Part shown: positions 1 through 8,411 of the stretch, one piece after another
Layout: each line of letters opens with the position of its first letter
How positions within the stretch are numbered: the first letter of the stretch is position 1
Origin: an uncultured Prevotellaceae bacterium
GTDB taxonomy: Bacteria; Bacteroidota; Bacteroidia; Bacteroidales; Bacteroidaceae
NCBI GenBank assembly: GCA_946410305.1
Contig: CAMJZV010000005.1
Span: forward strand, 62,001 to 126,000
Direction: 5' to 3'
DNA length: 64,000 nt
Translations under genes and position numbers: made by a program
The notes under the pieces: generated by a model
The model's input: the letters and a program-made list of their open reading frames with translations, nothing else
Databases searched by the model: none
Told to the model about the DNA's origin: nothing

Positions 1-51
1 GTGTCAATTTGTAAGCAAAGTAGTATTAAAAACAACATTTTACTACTAAAA

Positions 52-84
52 CGCATCTATTTGTGTAAAATAGATGCATTTTTT
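52..84 (+). terminator. Rho-independent terminator of an upstream gene outside the window
   Basis: GCATCTATT and AATAGATGC form a perfect 9-bp stem around a short loop and are followed by six T residues. No gene precedes it here, so it probably ends a plus-strand gene lying before position 1. Confidence 0.6.
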
Positions 85-646
85 ATAATTTTGATATCTT
101 TACAGAGAATGTATGGTGGGCAGGTGGTAACCGCTAACCATTTCGCTGTAATACAATACAAATTCGGGAAGCATAGTCGCAGGGCGGCTGATTTACGCTA
201 ATATCTCTGCGAAACGGCCATTCCCAGTAACGAGACAGCTGTATATATGAAAAAGTGGTACGACTTTCTGAAAAGTGGTACCACTTTTTTCTGTATTAGC
301 TGTAGCCGGAAGCGAGAACAGCTATCTCGTCACTGGGAGTAGCTAATACAGCAATGGGAATGGCTAATATGGAGATGGGATGGGCTGTCTCGTGCCCATG
401 CGCGCACGCACCGCGCGTAGGACCTTTCAAAAAATCGCATTCACTTTCACAACTGCCCGTATACTGGGCTTTCCGAGCGTTTTTGGCTCAATAACGTTTC
501 ACATTGCTTTCACAGATGCTGATACTCGTTTTTGTGAAAGCGATGTGAAACCTTTCTGGCCCCTACGCGCGCATGGAACATGCGCAAACCTTAATAAATA
601 AAGGGCTTGACAAGAATGTGTGAAAGTGAAAGCATTTTTTTTAAAG
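85..646. other. Gene-free region with several inverted repeats
   Basis: No convincing gene is present; the small open frames have no recognisable product. The region holds an 18-bp perfect palindrome at 271-288 (AAAAGTGGTACCACTTTT), preceded by a partial copy. It has several GACAGCTGTA / TTAGCTGTA words around 231-330 that recur in other gaps of the window. A 10-bp inverted repeat CGCGCGTAGG (412-421) / CCTACGCGCG (562-571) bounds about 160 bp. Inside that, a 19-bp stem pairs 496-514 with 533-551 (one wobble or mismatch). GTGAAAG words recur just outside at 618-632. Confidence 0.5.
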
Positions 647-836
647 CTATCTCTTGCCTTTGAAGAAGTCCTGCATCAACTGACGGCACTCGTTTTCGAG
701 TATGCCGCCAGTCACGGTACATTTAGGATGCAAGGCGTGAGGTGCATAGTCGGTATAGCCTCGTTTCTCGTCGCGACAGCCATAGACGATGCGGGGTATC
801 TGGCTCCATCCCAAGGCTCCGGCACACATGGTGCAG
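647..836 (-). pseudogene. Duplicated 3' fragment of tadA
   Basis: These 190 bp match 2713-2902 (the 3' end of intact tadA) almost base for base. They encode codons 86-147 of the deaminase and keep an in-frame stop codon. Differences are concentrated in the last 20 codons (the tail reads FFKGKR instead of FFRSKR). The catalytic HAE motif and the first zinc cysteines are absent, so the fragment cannot be an active deaminase. At 836 the similarity stops abruptly and the sequence continues into an unrelated fragment read on the plus strand. It could be a true duplication, a recombination scar from a strain-variable locus, or an assembly artefact. Confidence 0.85.
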
Positions 837-1135
837 CAGCTGCTCGCAGAGCGACTACGATTAACACCTACACCACAACCGCCAATAGCTACACCTTCAC
901 GGGATTGGATACCAACAAGCGCTATATCTACCGTGTACGTGCAATTGGTGAAGAGAATACTTATTCTCAGTGGAGTGAGGAGAAGACATTCGAGTTCGGT
1001 GGTACTGGTGTCGTATCGGTGTTCTCTTCTGAGAAGGAATCGGCAACTCGCTTCTTCGACCTCCAGGGTCGTGAGGTCAAGACGCCTACCCATGGCTTGT
1101 ATATCAGAAACGGGAAAAAGGTCGTGGTTAAGTGA
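837..1135 (+). pseudogene. C-terminal remnant of a secreted fibronectin-type protein
   Basis: The plus frame encodes an orphan tail. First comes an FnIII-like end (YTFTGLDTNKRYIYRVRAI, then WSEEKTFEF). Then comes a Bacteroidetes-style C-terminal sorting-like module (RFFDLQGREV, then GLYIRNGKKVVVK) and a stop. There is no start codon of its own: upstream it runs straight into the antisense tadA copy, so the open frame starting near 620 is a chimera. The remnant was most likely the end of a large surface or secreted protein whose 5' part was lost. After the stop, a near-copy of the last codons (GGTCGTGGTnAAGT) recurs about 75 bp downstream, suggesting a small duplication or insertion there. Confidence 0.7.
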
Positions 1136-1240
1136 GGGCAGTGCAAAGCTTGCTTTTGCAATGCCGAGCGTGAACGAGCTCATGATGTAATCATAAGGTC
1201 GTGGTGAAGTAATTCAAATTCTTACACCTTGATATCATAT

Positions 1241-1280
1241 AGCGGAGCACCTGTACAACGGTGGCTCCGCTATTTTTTTT
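1241..1280 (+). terminator. Terminator of the lost secreted-protein gene
   Basis: AGCGGAGC-ACC pairs with GGT-GGCTCCGCT with one bulged base, followed by a run of T. It lies about 105 bp past the stop of the fragment at 837-1135, which supports that fragment being the genuine end of a former gene. Confidence 0.7.
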
Positions 1281-1419
1281 GCCCAAAAGTTTGTTCGTGT
1301 CACATACCTGTACTTTATCGGATGCTTACATTTTTAATACGTTGCGGTTCAGCGCTTAAAAATCTTCTGAGAAAAATCGGCTAAAATACCTTGGAGAATT
1401 TTTTCGTTAAACACATAAA

Positions 1420-1449
1420 TAAAAATAGCTGACATTACGAATGTCAGCT
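1420..1449 (-). terminator. Terminator of the ATPase gene
   Basis: AGCTGACATT / AATGTCAGCT is a 10-bp stem with a 3-base loop. On the minus strand it is followed by a T-rich tract, and it sits about 45 bp after the ATPase stop. The plus side also has a weaker T-rich tract, so it may act in both directions. Confidence 0.65.
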
Positions 1450-1493
1450 TCGCTTTTTAGTTTATGCTGTATGTGTATTAGCTTTGTTTTTTC

Positions 1494-2627
1494 TCAGACA
1501 ATATATCCCTTCTTCTTCATCCAAATAGGAAAGAAGTAGTCGTAGACATAATACTCGTTATGATCGCAGGTGATAAAATCTTTCTCTATTAATCCTCTAA
1601 CGGCTGAGACAGCGGAACTAGAAGAAATAAGGCGGTGTTTATGTATAAACTGGCTACTGGAGATGTTCTTTGCTCGTTTCTCTTGTGCTATTGCCAAAAA
1701 AGTGATGCGTTGTTTCTCAGACATTTGGCTAAAGAGCATTTCATAATGTTCTGTATTGAGATTGATGATAAAGTCAATGGCATCCTCAATCATGTCAATT
1801 GTACAGCGCCCACCATTCGGCGTATTCATAAACAATACATTCATCACCCTTTGCAGATAAGCGGTAACACCGTCGAATCTTTGGTAAACTTGCTTTACGA
1901 CATCCATATCAAGTGATTTGCCGAAAGCTTCGAACTTGTTAACGGCAAAGGTGGAGTACTTGTCTTCTGAGATGGTATCTAGCCCCATTGTAACTACTGA
2001 TTGATAGAACGGTCGTGAGGGTGAAAGAAAAATTTCTGTCATCAAGTGACGTTTTGAACCGCAAAAGAGGAAAGTGGCATTGGGACACTGTTGTATGTGA
2101 GTCCTTAGTGCTGCTTCGACATTCTGCCCATTCGGATAATCTGTAATCTTCTGGAACTCATCAATGGCAACTAGGCAGGGTTTGTCTGCAGTGCCCAAAT
2201 ACTTGAAAATTTCTTCGAGAGTCGTAGCTGGATTTATATAGTTCCCGAGACCAATGCCCCATACAGGATTTCCGTTAATATCAAAAGATATTTGCTGTTG
2301 AACAGACTTAATACTATTGAAAAAGTGTTCCCATACCTTTCTTCCTAACGGTTTCAGCTCCTCAAAGATAGCTCTGCCGAATACCTCAACGAAATCTGCC
2401 AAAGAGTTAGTGGCATAAATATCGATGATAAATGTGTAGTATGCGCCTTTTATTTCGGGTTGTGCAAAACAATGATGAATCAAGTCTGTTTTACCCAATC
2501 TTCTTGGTGAGATAAGTGCCATGTTATTCTCGTTGGTAAGCATTCTCACCAAGTTTTTTGTTTCTTTTACGCGATCACAAAAATAATCAGGACCTGCATA
2601 ACCTTTTGTGACAAACGGATTCTTCAT
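1494..2627 (-). CDS. AAA-type ATP-binding protein (ATPase_2-like)
   Basis: A 377-residue cytoplasmic ATPase of the kind common as single genes in Bacteroidales. Residues 40-48 (SPRRLGKTD) form the Walker A loop and residues 151-159 (CLVAIDEFQ) form Walker B. A sensor-like strand FLFCGSKRHL follows the ATPase core. The last 80 residues (from about EKQRITFLAI) look like a winged helix that could bind DNA. Family members are usually called archaeal-type or ATPase_2 ATPases; many are of unknown function, some linked to mobile elements. It is monocistronic, with its own promoter (2655-2685) and terminator. The start at 2627 lies 27 bp after the -7 box. The specific role is unknown. Confidence 0.85.
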   Translation of the reverse strand: MKNPFVTKGYAGPDYFCDRVKETKNLVRMLTNENNMALISPRRLGKTDLIHHCFAQPEIKGAYYTFIIDIYATNSLADFVEVFGRAIFEELKPLGRKVWEHFFNSIKSVQQQISFDINGNPVWGIGLGNYINPATTLEEIFKYLGTADKPCLVAIDEFQKITDYPNGQNVEAALRTHIQQCPNATFLFCGSKRHLMTEIFLSPSRPFYQSVVTMGLDTISEDKYSTFAVNKFEAFGKSLDMDVVKQVYQRFDGVTAYLQRVMNVLFMNTPNGGRCTIDMIEDAIDFIINLNTEHYEMLFSQMSEKQRITFLAIAQEKRAKNISSSQFIHKHRLISSSSAVSAVRGLIEKDFITCDHNEYYVYDYFFPIWMKKKGYIV

Positions 2628-2654
2628 ATATCAGACATTGTTGTTTACTGCCTG

Positions 2655-2685
2655 CAAAGTTAATCATTATTCTGCAATTATCAAA
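2655..2685 (-). promoter_or_regulatory. Bacteroidetes promoter of the ATPase gene
   Basis: On the minus strand, TTTG (2685-2682), a 19-bp spacer, then TAACTTTG (2662-2655). This matches the -33/-7 consensus of the primary Bacteroidetes sigma factor. Confidence 0.7.
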
Positions 2686-2712
2686 ATTATGATTATCAAA
2701 AGTTTGATAATT

Positions 2713-3156
2713 TTATCGTTTGCTTCTAAAGAAGTCCTGCATGAGCTGGCGGCACTCGTCTTCGAGTATGCCGCCAGTCACGGTACATTTAGGATGCAAG
2801 GCGTGAGGTGCATAGTCGGTATAGCCTCGTTTCTCGTCGCGACAGCCATAGACAATGCGGGGTATCTGACTCCATCCCAAGGCTCCGGCACACATGGTGC
2901 AGGGCTCTACGGTGACGTAGAGCGTGCAGTCGGTGAGGTACTTGCCGCCCAGCTCGTTGGCTGCAGCGGTGATGGCCTGCATCTCAGCATGGGCTGTCAC
3001 GTCGTGTAGCGTCTCTGTCAGGTTGTGGGCGCGTGCAATGATGCGGTCCTGGCATACAACTACCGCTCCAATGGGTATCTCGCCCTCGTCAAAGGCCTGC
3101 TGGGCTTCGTCCAGCGCCTTGCGCATATACTTCTCGTCTTTATTTTCTTGTTCCAT
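2713..3156 (-). CDS. tadA: tRNA-specific adenosine deaminase
   Basis: A 147-residue deaminase that would convert adenosine to inosine at the wobble position of tRNA-Arg(ACG). The zinc site is complete: H56-A-E58 supplies the histidine ligand and catalytic glutamate, and P85-C86-T-M-C89 supplies the two cysteines. Length is normal for the family. It begins 7 bp after the stop of the lipoprotein gene upstream and is probably co-transcribed with it. A 3' partial copy lies at 647-836. A short inverted repeat (2694-2712) just past the stop may act in termination. Confidence 0.95.
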   Translation of the reverse strand: MEQENKDEKYMRKALDEAQQAFDEGEIPIGAVVVCQDRIIARAHNLTETLHDVTAHAEMQAITAAANELGGKYLTDCTLYVTVEPCTMCAGALGWSQIPRIVYGCRDEKRGYTDYAPHALHPKCTVTGGILEDECRQLMQDFFRSKR

Positions 3157-3163
3157 ATTTTCT

Positions 3164-5476
3164 TTATTCCCACTTCAGATACATGGAGAAGGTACCATCG
3201 TCTCTGTTCTCGGTCGTGTCACGGACTACATATTTGGGTACCCACACATAATTACCGTTTCCGTCGTCTTGGTATTGGCCATCGTCAAAGTAGAACCATT
3301 CCTTATTTGTATAGTTGACTGTGTAGCTTTGCCCGTCTAGGTGGTCTGTACCTACCTCTACGGTTTTGCTCTCGCCATCGTCATACTCGCCCCAGTTCAG
3401 AGCTGCCAGGGATACAGAGGTTTCGAATTCCCTATATCTGTCGCTCGTCTTGGACAAAGTATAAGTTTCCTCAATATCCTTCTGGTAGCCTTTGACATAG
3501 ATGTCACGGACTTCGAAATTGTTCTTCTCCACCAGCTTTGTGGGCAGGATGGCGTGGATGGTGAATGTGATGGTATAGTAAAGACCGTAGGGCTTGTCTT
3601 TCTGGAGCGTCAACTCTGTGGGTATCTCATTCTCGTATTCGTAGGCCATTGGGTTGACGTATGTTCCCTCCACCTTGTAAGTGTCTTCACTGATTTCCGT
3701 GACTTTGATGTCCTCAGGATGGATGGTGCTATAGTTCTTGTTGTTGACCAAGAACACGCCAAGGCCCCACATGGATGGAATCATTAACTTGTCGGTGTCG
3801 ATGAAGTCCAGTGTCAGGTCGTCGGGAATGGGGGCTGCTTCCTGTGTGACAGACAGCGTGACGGTCTTGAGTACGGTCTCGTTGTCCATGGACAGGCCGA
3901 TGCTAATGTCTGCCTTGCGCACCTCAGGCAGAAGGTTCTCATCGTAATAGATGAATACGGTCTGTGCATTCTGGTCTACCTTAATCCACGACACATTGCT
4001 CTTGGGTATGATGTACTTGGCATTGGTAACAACGACGACAGTCTCCGTGCCTCCATCAGCATCGAGCGTCAGTGACGACGGGTTCAGCTCGCAGGTAATG
4101 TCCTCGGCAGCTTTCTTGCCCTCGTCGGTAGAACCGGTAAGGTCTTTCTTCTTGCCAGTCGGGACATTGGTGACGGTGGTGTGCTTGTCGCCAGTCTTGT
4201 CGACGGCAGTGACGGCAACGTCCTTGTCGCCTGGAACGATGTTCGTTATCTTGCCGTTCTTGCTGGCTGTACCAATACTGATTCTGTCGCCATTGGCGTC
4301 GGTGGCTATGGCAACGTCAGCAGCTGACTCCTTGTCAGTGTCTGTAAACGATGTGGCGGCATTGCCAGTCTCTTTGAGTACTTCTTCTGCCATCTCAGTA
4401 ACGTTGCCCATCATGGCCTTGCTGATGAGGTCGTTCTCTTCAATGAACTTGATGATGTCGTCTTCTGTCTCGCCAATGACACCCAAACCAGTCTCCTTGA
4501 TGGCATTCTCCAGATACTGTTCCACTTCGCTGTCCATACCTTCAATGTGTCCGTAGTGGTTGATGATGGCCTTGCCGATAGCACTCGACACCTTCAGGAC
4601 ACCACCTGTAATGCCTTCACCCTTTTGGACAGCTTCGGCCAGGTCGGACGTGTTCTTGATGACTTCGCCACACTCGGCAACCACCGTTGTGGCAGGTGTC
4701 ATATTCAGAACGAGATTCATGGCAGGCTCAAACATCGGGCCAAGGGTCTTCTTGATATTGGTTGCAGGGGTAATGCCCAAGTCGTGAGCCGTCTCCCAGA
4801 ATTCCAGGTCGTTTCCCGTGCTGTACATGTTGTCAAATAGGTCGTTGGAAGCGTTGTCATACTTTCCTGCACTTAGGTTGTTCCAGAACTCCGTATAGTC
4901 TTTGGCACCCTGTCGCTTGAATGGCGGTAGATTATCGAAGCGCTCTTTCAACCATGCATGATTGTTGATATTACCCGACTTCATGGCTACTGCCATGATG
5001 CAGACGCGTCCTGCTGAAGCTGATTTCCCCCACAATCCCAGCAGTTTGAAACCACTGAAGAATGGGATGTTCCAGGCGCGGGTAGGGGATGCGGTGCCCA
5101 GGGCCGTCGACTGTGACAGCCTTGTCAGCGATGCCTCATATTTGTCTTTATCGTCTATCAGACTCTGCCAGACCTCGTAGTAGCGCTTCATGTCAGCCTC
5201 GTCGTATTCCGTGGTCGAACAGGTAAGGTCGGTATAGCCTTTCGTTGCCATCTTGATGCCCAATAACTGTAGCAGTCGGGTACGTGCCGCCAACTCTGTC
5301 AGGTTGATGGCGTCGGCACGTAGACCGTCGGCAGTCAGATAGCTTTGATATACGGGAAGTTCAGGAGCGGGTGGCGTTGGTGCCTGCTCTGCGGAGTCAC
5401 TGCTTGAACAGCCGCTGAGACATGCCATGCTCATTAGCACAACAGTCATCTTGAAAAATAGTCGTTTAGTTTTCAT
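3164..5476 (-). CDS. Large BACON-domain lipoprotein
   Basis: A 770-residue exported protein. Residues 1-23 form a lipoprotein signal with lipobox LSGC (Cys23) followed by SSSDS. The middle (about 100-420) is largely helical and unrecognised. Roughly residues 455-550 form a BACON-type beta-sandwich (starting at CELNPSSLTLDADGG, with VSWIKVDQ), which in Bacteroidetes often binds carbohydrate or mucin on surface proteins. The C-terminal 200 residues are beta-rich and unrecognised. Likely anchored in the outer membrane. It shares a transcript with tadA downstream, with no obvious functional link. A TACATTTG box at 5680-5687 could be its promoter, giving a leader of about 200 nt. Confidence 0.8.
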   Translation of the reverse strand: MKTKRLFFKMTVVLMSMACLSGCSSSDSAEQAPTPPAPELPVYQSYLTADGLRADAINLTELAARTRLLQLLGIKMATKGYTDLTCSTTEYDEADMKRYYEVWQSLIDDKDKYEASLTRLSQSTALGTASPTRAWNIPFFSGFKLLGLWGKSASAGRVCIMAVAMKSGNINNHAWLKERFDNLPPFKRQGAKDYTEFWNNLSAGKYDNASNDLFDNMYSTGNDLEFWETAHDLGITPATNIKKTLGPMFEPAMNLVLNMTPATTVVAECGEVIKNTSDLAEAVQKGEGITGGVLKVSSAIGKAIINHYGHIEGMDSEVEQYLENAIKETGLGVIGETEDDIIKFIEENDLISKAMMGNVTEMAEEVLKETGNAATSFTDTDKESAADVAIATDANGDRISIGTASKNGKITNIVPGDKDVAVTAVDKTGDKHTTVTNVPTGKKKDLTGSTDEGKKAAEDITCELNPSSLTLDADGGTETVVVVTNAKYIIPKSNVSWIKVDQNAQTVFIYYDENLLPEVRKADISIGLSMDNETVLKTVTLSVTQEAAPIPDDLTLDFIDTDKLMIPSMWGLGVFLVNNKNYSTIHPEDIKVTEISEDTYKVEGTYVNPMAYEYENEIPTELTLQKDKPYGLYYTITFTIHAILPTKLVEKNNFEVRDIYVKGYQKDIEETYTLSKTSDRYREFETSVSLAALNWGEYDDGESKTVEVGTDHLDGQSYTVNYTNKEWFYFDDGQYQDDGNGNYVWVPKYVVRDTTENRDDGTFSMYLKWE

Positions 5477-5773
5477 GTTGATAGTCTTAGGGGGTTGTCA
5501 AAAATGTGATGTATGTAAATAGTCATGAGCGTTATATCGTCTGCCTGCCAGGTTCTCGCTCGCCGTCAAGAGCTTGCCATCAGTACTGAAGATGACGCAG
5601 ACTGCATCGCCATACCGGCGACGAGAAATAAAGCGGCTGATATGTGAATATACCTATATTTCATATTTATAGTTGGCTACAAATGTACAAAAAAAATACA
5701 TATGATGCAAGCGTAAGGGGAAAAATATAGTTTTTAGGGAAGATTATGGCATGAGAATCTGGGTTATATGAGA
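5477..5773. other. Leader/intergenic region upstream of the BACON lipoprotein
   Basis: Minus-strand candidate -7 box TACATTTG at 5687-5680. About 5540-5630 reads, on the minus strand, like a piece of coding sequence (CVIFSTDGKLLTASENLAG) without a start, possibly a gene remnant. No other feature seen. Confidence 0.35.
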
Positions 5774-5853
5774 TTTCGAGGTTTCGATGCCTCGATATTT
5801 CGAAGTTTCGAAGTTTCGATATTTCGATGTTTCGAGGTTCCGAAGTTCCGAGG
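5774..5853. repeat. 8-bp TCGA array (TCGAnnTT)
   Basis: About ten consecutive octamers of the form TCGAnnTT, varying mainly at the two n positions; later units degrade to CCGA. The array ends a few bases from the 3' end of the four-helix gene. It shares period and core with arrays at 6623-6699, 7546-7616 and 38991-39026. Confidence 0.85.
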
Positions 5854-5860
5854 ATTTCAA

Positions 5861-6598
5861 TTAGATGTTAAGTGTTCCGTTGCAGGTAGGGTAGTTGCTG
5901 CAGCTCCAGAATTCTTTACCGGAGTTGATGCCTTTCTTGGCGACACGCTTAATCATGGGCTTGCCGCATAGAGGACATTTGGGAGCGCCACTCTGTGTAC
6001 TTTGCTGGGAACGATAGGCCAGACGTTCAGCAGTGAGTCCCTCGGTAAAGCCACCTTCCGCTTTGAACGTTTCCAACAGATGTTCTATTTGGCGTCTAAG
6101 CATCATAATAAGACGGTTGCAGAGAATGATAAGACAGTTGGCAGCTATCAGTGAATCGCCCCTGGTTAGCCAATTGTCAAACTTGTGCTTTTGGGTCAGA
6201 ATATGTTTACAGCTTTGGAAAAGCACATCGTCTTTATACGTTGGACGGTCCAGTTGGATGCTGTTGATGGCAAGGTATTCTTGTGATGTTGATGACCAGG
6301 GAGTATTCTCACAGCGCATAAGCCAGTTGAGGTAATCGTTAGACAGTTCAGAGAGACTGGCACGAGCCACGTCAATAAGTTTCATTTCTGTCTCTCGTGA
6401 GGTGGAATGCCTGGAACTACCTTCAGCAATATTGGCTGGCACCGAGCGTGCCGCCATGGTCATTTGGTCGAAGAGCCGTCCGCAAGGGTCGTTGGTCTGG
6501 TTAAGGTATCGGATGCAGAAGTCCTGCGTAGCTAATTGTATCACGTTGGCAAGCACCCATGTGTCCAACCAGTAGTATTTGAAGATTGCGATTTCCAT
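5861..6598 (-). CDS. Four-helix-bundle protein with C-terminal zinc ribbon
   Basis: A 245-residue protein. Residues about 1-190 resemble the four-helix-bundle family (relatives of 23S rRNA intervening-sequence proteins), with the signature AARSVPANIAEGSSR near 49-63. The C-terminal 40 residues are a topoisomerase-type C4 zinc ribbon: CPLCGKPM, then FWSCSNYPTC. This matches the arrangement annotated in Bacteroidales as 'four helix bundle suffix domain' proteins. Function is unknown; the zinc ribbon suggests nucleic-acid binding. It is a single gene bracketed by TCGA octamer arrays on both sides, the upstream one lying between it and birA. Confidence 0.8.
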   Translation of the reverse strand: MEIAIFKYYWLDTWVLANVIQLATQDFCIRYLNQTNDPCGRLFDQMTMAARSVPANIAEGSSRHSTSRETEMKLIDVARASLSELSNDYLNWLMRCENTPWSSTSQEYLAINSIQLDRPTYKDDVLFQSCKHILTQKHKFDNWLTRGDSLIAANCLIILCNRLIMMLRRQIEHLLETFKAEGGFTEGLTAERLAYRSQQSTQSGAPKCPLCGKPMIKRVAKKGINSGKEFWSCSNYPTCNGTLNI

Positions 6599-6622
6599 TG
6601 TTTTTTTATTGTTTGTGGGGTT

Positions 6623-6699
6623 ATTCGATGTTTCGATTATTCGATGTTTCGATTATTCGATATTTCGATGCTTCGAGGTTTCGATAATTCGAGGCCTCG
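6623..6699. repeat. 8-bp TCGA array between birA and the four-helix gene
   Basis: About nine TCGAnnnn octamers in strict 8-bp register, filling almost the whole gap from the birA stop to about 25 bp before the next start. It would be transcribed as 5' leader of the four-helix gene if read through from birA. Confidence 0.85.
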
Positions 6700-7416
6700 C
6701 TAAATAATGAACTGCACTTCCTTGAAGGCATAGCTGCGCTCCTTTCCGTTGTCATCGCGCAGCAGCAGGTGGCCCTCGTCTGCTACGTCCACTATTTCAG
6801 CCATGAAGGCACCGCTCTTGTCGGTATATGGATGGAATCCCTGCCGCCTGTAGAGCATGGAGCAATACTTCTGCTTGATGTCGTGATACAGATAGTGGTC
6901 TAAGCAATTCAGTATGTCGTGCAGGAGTTTCTTACAATCTGTCTCTCGTTCGCAAATCTGCCATAATGACACAGGGTTAGGGGCGTCGCTACGAAAATGC
7001 TGCTGGTTGACGTTCAGTCCCACACCAATGATGCTGTCCTTGATCATCGTGCCCTGCAATGTGTTCTCTATCAGGATGCCTGCCAGCTTGCCGTTTTTCC
7101 AATAGATGTCGTTGGGCCACTTGATGCTAAGGTTACCGATATATTGTCCTAAAGCCTCAGTGATGGCCAGCGCGATAGCCATCGAGATATGAAACTGTTT
7201 GGAAGCGTGTATTTGTTTTGGGTGCAGCAATAGCGAGAACAGAAGATTCTTGCCACGCTCCGACTCCCAACGGTTGGTGCCGCAGCCACGTCCTGCTGTC
7301 TGGTAGTCTGCGTAGATCGCTATGGCCTTCTGGCTATTTTCTGTTAGCTGTCGGTTTTCGCACAGCCAACGATTCGTTGAGTTAGTCTCTGCAATATGTA
7401 TTATTTCCCATTCCAT
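6700..7416 (-). CDS. birA: Biotin--[acetyl-CoA-carboxylase] ligase
   Basis: A 238-residue monofunctional BirA without the N-terminal repressor helix-turn-helix. It activates biotin to biotinyl-AMP and attaches it to biotin carboxyl carrier protein. The biotin/AMP loop reads GRGCG (42-46); KWPND (99-103) and GKLAGILIE follow as in the family. I chose ATG at 7416 (MEWEII) rather than the ATG at 7443, because a complete promoter lies between them: TATCTTTG ends only 4 bp before this ATG, so the mRNA would be leaderless or nearly so. Positions 7324-7362 show a degenerate 7-bp pattern encoding LTENSQK, like the heptamer arrays elsewhere. Confidence 0.92.
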   Translation of the reverse strand: MEWEIIHIAETNSTNRWLCENRQLTENSQKAIAIYADYQTAGRGCGTNRWESERGKNLLFSLLLHPKQIHASKQFHISMAIALAITEALGQYIGNLSIKWPNDIYWKNGKLAGILIENTLQGTMIKDSIIGVGLNVNQQHFRSDAPNPVSLWQICERETDCKKLLHDILNCLDHYLYHDIKQKYCSMLYRRQGFHPYTDKSGAFMAEIVDVADEGHLLLRDDNGKERSYAFKEVQFII

Positions 7417-7420
7417 ATTG

Positions 7421-7451
7421 CAAAGATATGAATAAGCGTGCACAATACAAA
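7421..7451 (-). promoter_or_regulatory. Promoter of birA, implying a leaderless transcript
   Basis: Minus strand TTTG (7451-7448), a 19-bp spacer, TATCTTTG (7428-7421), then ATG at 7416. Transcription would begin at or within a few bases of the start codon. Confidence 0.65.
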
Positions 7452-7507
7452 ATGAAAAATCCTCTTTTTTTTTATTTCTTCATCTTTTTATAATAAAAAG
7501 TGTGGCG

Positions 7508-7542
7508 TTGCAATCATAATTCTTTTTTTATTAGTAACTTTG
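7508..7542 (+). promoter_or_regulatory. Promoter of pyrH
   Basis: TAACTTTG at 7535-7542 fits the -7 box; an upstream TTG lies at 7508-7510, spaced a little farther than usual. The resulting leader contains the octamer array 7546-7616. Confidence 0.5.
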
Positions 7543-7545
7543 CGG

Positions 7546-7616
7546 TCGAAACCTCGAAGTCTCGAATTGTCGAAACGTCGAAGCCTCGAAATATCGAAAC
7601 ATCGAAACATCGAAAT
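7546..7616. repeat. 8-bp TCGA array in the pyrH 5' leader
   Basis: Nine TCGAAnnn-type octamers, in opposite orientation to the arrays at 5774 and 6623. The array lies wholly between the pyrH -7 box and the start codon, so nearly all of the untranslated leader is repeat. Confidence 0.85.
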
Positions 7617-7627
7617 AATATTATATT

Positions 7628-8338
7628 ATGGCAAGATTTAAAAGGATTCTATTGAAGCTGTCGGGCGAGAGCCTGATGGGTAAGCAGGGCTATGGTATCG
7701 ACCCTGAGCGCTTGAGCGACTATGCCAAGCAGATTAAGGAAGTGAGTGAGATGGGCGTACAGATTGGTATCGTCATCGGTGGTGGTAACATTTTCCGTGG
7801 ACTCTCTGGCTCACAGAAGGGCTTTGACCGAGTGAAGGGCGACCAGATGGGCATGTGTGCCACTGTCATCAACTCGCTGGCACTGAGCTCAGCACTGGGT
7901 GCTATCGGTGTGAAGAACAAGGTGCTGACGGCTATCCGCATGGAGCCTATCGGTGAGTTCTATACCAAGTGGAAGGCCATCGAGGCGATGGAGGCAGGCT
8001 ATGTCTGCATCTTCTCAGCAGGTACGGGCTCTCCCTATTTCACTACTGATACAGGCTCTAGTCTGCGTGGTATTGAGATTGAGGCAGACGTGATGCTGAA
8101 AGGAACTCGCGTGGACGGCATCTATACCGCTGACCCCGAGAAGGATCCCACTGCCACCAAGTTCGACGCTATTACTTATAAAGAGGTACTCGCGCGAGGC
8201 CTGAAGGTCATGGACCTCACAGCTATCTGCATGTGTCAGGACAACAACCTGCCCATCTATGTGTTCAATATGGACATCGTCGGTAACCTGAAGAAAGTGA
8301 TGGACGGCGAGGAGATTGGTACGTTAGTCCACAATTAA
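7628..8338 (+). CDS. pyrH: UMP kinase
   Basis: A 236-residue bacterial UMP kinase (amino-acid-kinase fold) that phosphorylates UMP to UDP in pyrimidine synthesis. Typical elements are KLSGESL near 9-15, IGGGNIFRG near 50-58, and the Asp-rich ligand region TRVDGIYTADPEKDP near 160-174. Length and ends match the family. It is a single gene with its own promoter and terminator, divergent from birA. Confidence 0.97.
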   Translation: MARFKRILLKLSGESLMGKQGYGIDPERLSDYAKQIKEVSEMGVQIGIVIGGGNIFRGLSGSQKGFDRVKGDQMGMCATVINSLALSSALGAIGVKNKVLTAIRMEPIGEFYTKWKAIEAMEAGYVCIFSAGTGSPYFTTDTGSSLRGIEIEADVMLKGTRVDGIYTADPEKDPTATKFDAITYKEVLARGLKVMDLTAICMCQDNNLPIYVFNMDIVGNLKKVMDGEEIGTLVHN

Positions 8339-8360
8339 TAACGTATGCATAACAAATCAA

Positions 8361-8400
8361 GAGGCGGCATCGAAAGATGTCGCCTCTTAGTTTGCTGTTT
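8361..8400 (+). terminator. Terminator of pyrH
   Basis: GAGGCGGCATC pairs with GATGTCGCCTC (one wobble) around a 4-base loop. A moderately T-rich tract follows. Confidence 0.65.
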
Positions 8401-8411
8401 GTTCACCATTA

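Noticed and set aside
380..601. A 73-residue plus-strand frame
   Set aside because: It runs through the inverted-repeat element; no recognisable protein features.
620..1135. A 171-residue plus-strand open frame
   Set aside because: Its first third is the antisense of the tadA copy and the rest is the tail of a different protein; no single gene would encode both.
5774..7616. The octamer arrays as a possible CRISPR array
   Set aside because: There are no 25-40-bp repeats with unique spacers and no cas genes; the period is 8 bp.
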